Assembly (NCBI RefSeq): GCF_002259415.1
Contig: NZ_NPFY01000023.1
Location: forward strand, 42,401-106,400
Source of the DNA: Rhodococcus sp. 14-2470-1b
GTDB lineage: Bacteria; Actinomycetota; Actinomycetes; Mycobacteriales; Mycobacteriaceae
DNA: 64,000 nt
Direction of reading: 5' to 3'
Shown: positions 60,157-64,000 of the stretch, piece by piece
How positions within the stretch are numbered: the first letter of the stretch is position 1
How the letters are laid out: each line of letters opens with the position of its first letter
Made by a program: the position numbers and the translations under genes
Notes under the pieces: generated by a model
Database searches by the model: none
Seen by the model: only the letters and a program-made list of their open reading frames with translations
Told to the model about the DNA's origin: nothing

Positions 60157-61410
60157 GTGAGTGAACGCTTTTTGGTCTCCGGTGGTAACCGGCTCGTCGG
60201 TGAGGTGTCGGTCGGCGGCGCGAAGAACAGCGTGCTCAAGTTGATGGCGGCAGCGCTGCTCGCCGAGGGCACGAGCACCATCACCAACTGCCCGGACATC
60301 CTCGACGTGCCGTTGATGGCCGAGGTCCTCCGCGGACTGGGGTGCGAGGTCGTGCTGGAAGGCGACGTCGTGCACATCACCACGCCGGCGGAACCCAAGC
60401 ACCATGCAGATTTCCCGGCGGTCACGCAGTTCCGAGCATCGGTGTGTGTCCTCGGTCCGCTCGTCGCCCGGTGCAAACGAGCGGTGGTTGCGCTTCCCGG
60501 TGGCGACGCGATCGGGTCTCGTCCGTTGGATATGCACCAGTCGGGCCTTCGCCTGCTCGGAGCGCACAGCGAGATCCAGCACGGTTGCGTGGTTGCGGAA
60601 GCCGAGGAACTGCGGGGTGCGAACATTCGCCTTGCGTTCCCGTCCGTCGGCGCGACGGAGAACATCTTGATGGCCGCGGTTCTCGCAAAGGGCGAAACCG
60701 TCATCGACAACGCTGCGCGTGAACCCGACATCGTCGACGTCTGCAACATGCTCAACGAGATGGGCGCGCAGGTCAGCGGTGCCGGCACGTCGACGTTGAC
60801 CATCAAGGGCGTCGAGTCGTTGAAGCCCACGACGCACAAGGTGATCGGTGACCGAATCGTCGCTGCGACGTGGGGAATCGCTGCCGCGATGACGCGGGGC
60901 GACGTGCGAGTTCGAGGGGTCAACCCCAAGCACCTGTCACTGGTGTTGGACAAGCTGAGGCTTGCAGGTTCGGAGGTGACGTCCGAGGCCGACGGGTTCC
61001 GCGTCGTTCAGCGTGAGCGGCCGACCGCCGTGAACTTCGCGACATTGCCGTTCCCAGGTTTTCCTACCGATCTGCAGCCGATGGCGATCGGTCTCGCCGC
61101 GGTGGCCAACGGAACGTCGATGATCACCGAGAACGTCTTCGAAGCGCGTTTCCGGTTCGTCGAGGAGATGATTCGGCTCGGCGCCGACGCCCGTACCGAC
61201 GGTCACCACGCGGTAGTGCGCGGCGTAGCCCAGCTGTCTAGTGCTCCCGTGTGGTCGTCCGACATCAGAGCGGGTGCCGGGCTGGTACTGGCGGGACTCT
61301 GCGCCGACGGGGTCACCGAGGTGCACGACGTCTACCACATCGATCGGGGCTACCCGAGATTTGTGGAGAACCTGACCGATCTCGGCGGAAGCATCGAGCG
61401 AGTCAGCTGA
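60157..61410 (+). CDS. murA: UDP-GlcNAc 1-carboxyvinyltransferase with Asp117
   Basis: The product has 417 residues from GTG 60157. The first committed step of peptidoglycan synthesis, adding enolpyruvate from [40 protein letters not shown] and [20 protein letters not shown] are family blocks. The active-site loop reads [15 protein letters not shown]: Asp replaces the Cys attacked by fosfomycin in E. coli MurA. This change is known in M. tuberculosis (Asp117). Overlaps the convergent MocR gene by 8 bp. Confidence 0.96.
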   Translation: MSERFLVSGGNRLVGEVSVGGAKNSVLKLMAAALLAEGTSTITNCPDILDVPLMAEVLRGLGCEVVLEGDVVHITTPAEPKHHADFPAVTQFRASVCVLGPLVARCKRAVVALPGGDAIGSRPLDMHQSGLRLLGAHSEIQHGCVVAEAEELRGANIRLAFPSVGATENILMAAVLAKGETVIDNAAREPDIVDVCNMLNEMGAQVSGAGTSTLTIKGVESLKPTTHKVIGDRIVAATWGIAAAMTRGDVRVRGVNPKHLSLVLDKLRLAGSEVTSEADGFRVVQRERPTAVNFATLPFPGFPTDLQPMAIGLAAVANGTSMITENVFEARFRFVEEMIRLGADARTDGHHAVVRGVAQLSSAPVWSSDIRAGAGLVLAGLCADGVTEVHDVYHIDRGYPRFVENLTDLGGSIERVS

Positions 61411-62800
61411 CGGACGTCAGCGCGTCGACCAGCATGTCGAGGCCGTAGGTCAGTTCGTCGTCGGACACCGATCCGTACCCGACGATCAGTCCCGTCATGG
61501 GCGACGGGGAACGTGTGGATCTAGCGAGAGTGTCGACATCGACGCCGGCAGCCGCCGCTCGTTCTGCCACGGCGGTCGCGGTGGCGGCGTCGAGCAGGAG
61601 TGTGGTGTGCATTCCCGCGCCGACACCGCGCAGTTCGCCGAAGGGCGCGAGTGCGGCGGCCACCAGTCTGTCGCGTTGGCGGTAGACGCGTCGGGCGGCT
61701 CGAACGGTTCTGTCCCATTCGCCGTCTCGCAGCAGAGAGAGCATGGCCTGTTGGACGGGTGCCGACGGGTAGTCGCCCAGGTCTGCGCGAACGTGCGCGA
61801 CGTGTTCGACGACGTCGGGCGGGGCGACGAGCCAGCCGAGTCTGATACCGCCGCCGAGCGTCTTCGCGACGGTTCCGAGATAGACGGTACGGTCGGGAGC
61901 CAGTTCCGCGATGGTGGGCAAAGGTGCTACGTCGTAACGGAATTCGGAATCGTAGTCGTCCTCGATGATCATCGCGTTGCGTGATCGCGCGAACGCGGCG
62001 AGGGCGCGTCGGCGGCCGACGGGGAGCAGGCCGCCGGTGGGGTACTGGTGAGACGGCGTCGAGTACACCGCACGGGTGGTCTGGGGCGTGATGTCCAGAT
62101 CATCGGTGACAATTCCGTCGTGGTCGACCGGAACGTCGAAGACGGACCACCCCCAGCGTCGGGCGGCTGTGGTCGCGACCCGGTAGCCCGGGTTCTCGTG
62201 CGCCAGGACGGGAGGGGAAGTGCCGTCTTCGGGCGACAGCGCGGCCAGGGCCAGGCTCATCCCGTGCATGCTTCCGGTGGTGACGACAACCGATTCGGCT
62301 GATGTGTGGAGTCCACGCGCGCGACCGAGTAAGTCTGCGATGGCGACTCGGAGCCTGCGGTCCCCGCGAGGGTCTGGGTATTCCTGCGGTTGCGGCACTG
62401 TGCCGACGTCCCGCCACGCGCGCTTCCACGCCGTCGAGATGGGGGGAACCCACGGTGTTCCGGTGGCAAGTCGAATACGGCCGTGGGTGTCCGTGGTTCC
62501 GCTCGTACGGGAGGTGGTCGACGGCCGCGTCGGTGTGGTGGCGCCGGTGAGACGGCGCACGAACGTTCCCGATCCCGCGCGCGGTTGTAGCCACCCCTCC
62601 GCGGTCAGTTGATCGTAGGCACTCTCGACCACGCCCCGAGCGACTTCGAGTTCGACGGAAAGGGCTCTGCTGCTTGGCAATCGGGTGTTCGGAGCGAGGT
62701 GAGCGGAGTCGATGGCCTGTCGTATCCCGTCCGCGATCTGCACCGGAAGCGTGCGGGGATCCGTCCGGTCGACCGAGATGATCAGGGACATCGGCAGCAT
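61403..62800 (-). CDS. MocR/PdxR-type regulator (GntR HTH plus aminotransferase-like domain)
   Basis: The product has 465 residues from ATG 62800, with GGAGG five bases upstream. Residues ~10-80 are a GntR winged helix ([40 protein letters not shown]). Residues ~110-465 are a fold-type I aminotransferase-like domain with [47 protein letters not shown] and the PLP Lys in [17 protein letters not shown]. MocR proteins sense PLP or amino compounds and often control vitamin B6 or GABA genes. It is divergent from an FMN-binding protein gene. Confidence 0.92.
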   Translation of the reverse strand: MLPMSLIISVDRTDPRTLPVQIADGIRQAIDSAHLAPNTRLPSSRALSVELEVARGVVESAYDQLTAEGWLQPRAGSGTFVRRLTGATTPTRPSTTSRTSGTTDTHGRIRLATGTPWVPPISTAWKRAWRDVGTVPQPQEYPDPRGDRRLRVAIADLLGRARGLHTSAESVVVTTGSMHGMSLALAALSPEDGTSPPVLAHENPGYRVATTAARRWGWSVFDVPVDHDGIVTDDLDITPQTTRAVYSTPSHQYPTGGLLPVGRRRALAAFARSRNAMIIEDDYDSEFRYDVAPLPTIAELAPDRTVYLGTVAKTLGGGIRLGWLVAPPDVVEHVAHVRADLGDYPSAPVQQAMLSLLRDGEWDRTVRAARRVYRQRDRLVAAALAPFGELRGVGAGMHTTLLLDAATATAVAERAAAAGVDVDTLARSTRSPSPMTGLIVGYGSVSDDELTYGLDMLVDALTSVS

Positions 62801-62867
62801 GCTCGCCTCCAAGTGGTCTATTGAAAAGCGACTCGATTGGATCATGACACTAGGCCAATGGTGACCG

Positions 62868-63563
62868 ATGATCGACGATGTGAGTATCGAAACCGAGTTG
62901 TCGCCGACAGAACGCACCACCATCAGGCGAGGGAGAGCGCGAGCGCGGACCGAGCGTTCCGACCTTGTCGACGTTCTGGCGGCGGCGCGGATATGCCATC
63001 TGGGCGTGGTGGTCGACGGCAGTGTGCGTGTTCTTCCTACGGTGTTCGCTGTCGATCATGACGGTCCCGACAGGGGCGGGACTCTGTACGTGCACGGATC
63101 GGTGGCCGCTCGCAGCTTGGTGGACGCTCCGAACGGGGAGATCTGTGTGACTGTCACTGTTCTCGACGGCTTGGTTCTGGCGAGGTCGGCGTTTCACCAT
63201 TCCATGAACTACCGAAGTGCCATTGTGTACGGCCGGCCGCGAATGGTTGTCGACGACGAGGAACGCGTGCGCGCACTTGCTGCAATCGTCGATCAGGTGG
63301 TGGAGGGGCGCAGTGAGCATCTTCGTGCGCATACGCGGAAAGAGTTGGCGGCAACGGCGGTACTTGCCCTGCCGCTCTACGAGGCATCGGTGAAGGCGCG
63401 AACCGGCGACCCGGCGGACGACGAGCGAGATGTCGAAGCGGGTGGAGTGTGGGCAGGCGTCGTTCCCGTGCGCGACGACTTCGCCGAGCCGACTCGGGCT
63501 GCGGACGTGGACGCGGGAATCCCTGTGCCCGAGCATGTTCTGGCCCTCGTGCGCCAAGGGTGA
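62868..63563 (+). CDS. pyridoxamine 5'-phosphate oxidase-like, flavin-nucleotide-binding protein
   Basis: The product has 231 residues from ATG 62868; a GTG at 62880 is a possible alternative. It resembles the split-barrel FMN proteins (NimA/PNPOx-like): ARICHLGVVVDGSVRVLPTV, LYVHGSVAARSLVDAPNGEI and MNYRSAIVYGRPRMVVDDEE. The divergent MocR regulator suggests a B6-related or detoxifying redox role. Confidence 0.85.
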   Translation: MIDDVSIETELSPTERTTIRRGRARARTERSDLVDVLAAARICHLGVVVDGSVRVLPTVFAVDHDGPDRGGTLYVHGSVAARSLVDAPNGEICVTVTVLDGLVLARSAFHHSMNYRSAIVYGRPRMVVDDEERVRALAAIVDQVVEGRSEHLRAHTRKELAATAVLALPLYEASVKARTGDPADDERDVEAGGVWAGVVPVRDDFAEPTRAADVDAGIPVPEHVLALVRQG

Positions 63564-63824
63564 ACGCGTCTATGTCCGGCGTCACATCTACGAATTTTGT
63601 GACTAGGCGCCTTCCGGTTCGTCGTGACGAGCGGGCTACCTGCGGAAATCTTGTCCAAAATTTCCTCGACCTGGCGATTTGCGCGAGGGATTCTGCTCGC
63701 GTAACTTTTGTCGAGTCAGAGCGACACGGACACCGACCAGGGCCTACACGGTCCCGGACACGAGGTTGGACGTCGGAGCCTGACGGAACATGAAATTCCA
63801 GTTCTACCCACCAAGAGTCGGAGC
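63564..63824. other. upstream region of the rRNA operon
   Basis: No gene is seen in these 261 bases between the FMN-protein gene and the rrn promoter. Further rrn promoters may lie here (for example TTGTCC near 63651) but none is clear. Confidence 0.4.
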
Positions 63825-63853
63825 TTGCTTCCGAGACCAAGCTGGGATAGGCT
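63825..63853 (+). promoter_or_regulatory. rRNA operon promoter
   Basis: TTGCTT (63825-63830) and TAGGCT (63848-63853), 17-bp spacer. GTTGCCCC just downstream matches the start region seen in mycobacterial rrn operons. Confidence 0.75.
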
Positions 63854-63859
63854 GGAGAA

Positions 63860-64000
63860 GTTGCCCCAAACACCCTGAAGTTACGGTTTCTTGGTTGTTC
63901 GGTGTGTGCGTGTTCTTTGAGAACTCAACAGTGTGTCGATGAATGTCAGTGCCGAATGTTTTTGGTGCTCATGCCTTTTGGGGTGTGGGTGTGACATCTT
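63860..64000 (+). other. rRNA operon leader; 16S gene begins beyond the window
   Basis: GTTCTTTGAGAACTCAACAG near 63912-63931 matches the boxA-like/processing leader of actinobacterial rrn operons (TTTGAGAACTCAA). The T/G-rich stretch after it is the pre-16S leader. The mature 16S start is not reached. Confidence 0.85.

Noticed and set aside
60102..60953. Upstream extension of the cobalamin adenosyltransferase frame
   Set aside because: Antisense to murA; the family starts at [14 protein letters not shown].

Overview
The window is high-GC actinobacterial chromosome with many GTG starts and ATGA/GTGA-type gene overlaps. From about 35.6 kb to the right end, gene order follows the Mycobacterium tuberculosis block argS-lysA-hom-thrC-thrB-rho-rpmE-prfA-prmC-sua5-rfe-atpI-atpBEFHAGDC-DUF2550-pduO-murA-rrn. 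This order, an Asp-type MurA and a typical rrn leader point to Mycobacteriales, most likely Rhodococcus sensu lato; species cannot be fixed from the sequence alone.

Left part (1-10.2 kb) is accessory and partly decayed. After the 3' end of an rpiB-type isomerase gene come a solitary LuxR-type regulator, a tandem-TetR regulator overlapping a NACHT/STAND-like NTPase that appears truncated, and a RES/Xre-type toxin-antitoxin pair whose toxin is frameshifted. Next is a chimeric alpha/beta-hydrolase-nuclease pseudogene carrying a nonsense codon and a frameshift, an MMPL exporter with its divergent TetR repressor and two palindromic operators, and a frameshifted VOC-family gene.

Middle part (10.2-35.4 kb) is intact and metabolic/regulatory: an aroE-like dehydrogenase with a secreted HNH nuclease, two quinone-oxidoreductase-like genes (one with a divergent MarR regulator and an operator cluster), an SNF2 helicase with a SWIM-finger partner, a complete valine/isobutyrate degradation operon (mmsA, acyl-CoA dehydrogenase, HIBYL-CoA hydrolase, mmsB, echA), an Hsp70-like gene, two tRNA genes (Cys-GCA, Arg-CCG), a PadR regulator, a methyltransferase, a phosphatase fused to a SnoaL-like domain, an erythromycin-esterase-family gene, a double-MerR regulator with a repetitive linker, phosphoketolase, and a DUF3105/DUF305 pair. 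Many convergent genes in this part overlap at their 3' ends.

Right part (35.6-64 kb) is housekeeping. argS-lysA-hom-thrC-thrB form one tightly overlapping amino-acid operon. rho follows with its own promoter and about 285 nt of leader, then rpmE with a strong terminator. prfA, a SHOCT protein, prmC, sua5, a glyA copy, rfe and atpI lead into the eight-gene F1Fo ATP synthase operon. DUF2550, a cobalamin adenosyltransferase, murA, a divergent MocR-type regulator / flavin-nucleotide-binding protein pair, and the promoter and leader of an rRNA operon close the window; the 16S gene itself lies just outside. Points most worth a second look are the TetR-NTPase unit with its palindromic operator, the cluster of broken genes, the -10/8-nt/GTG pattern shared by three genes, the three spaced decamers before argS, and in-frame tandem repeats in the double-MerR regulator and in Rho.
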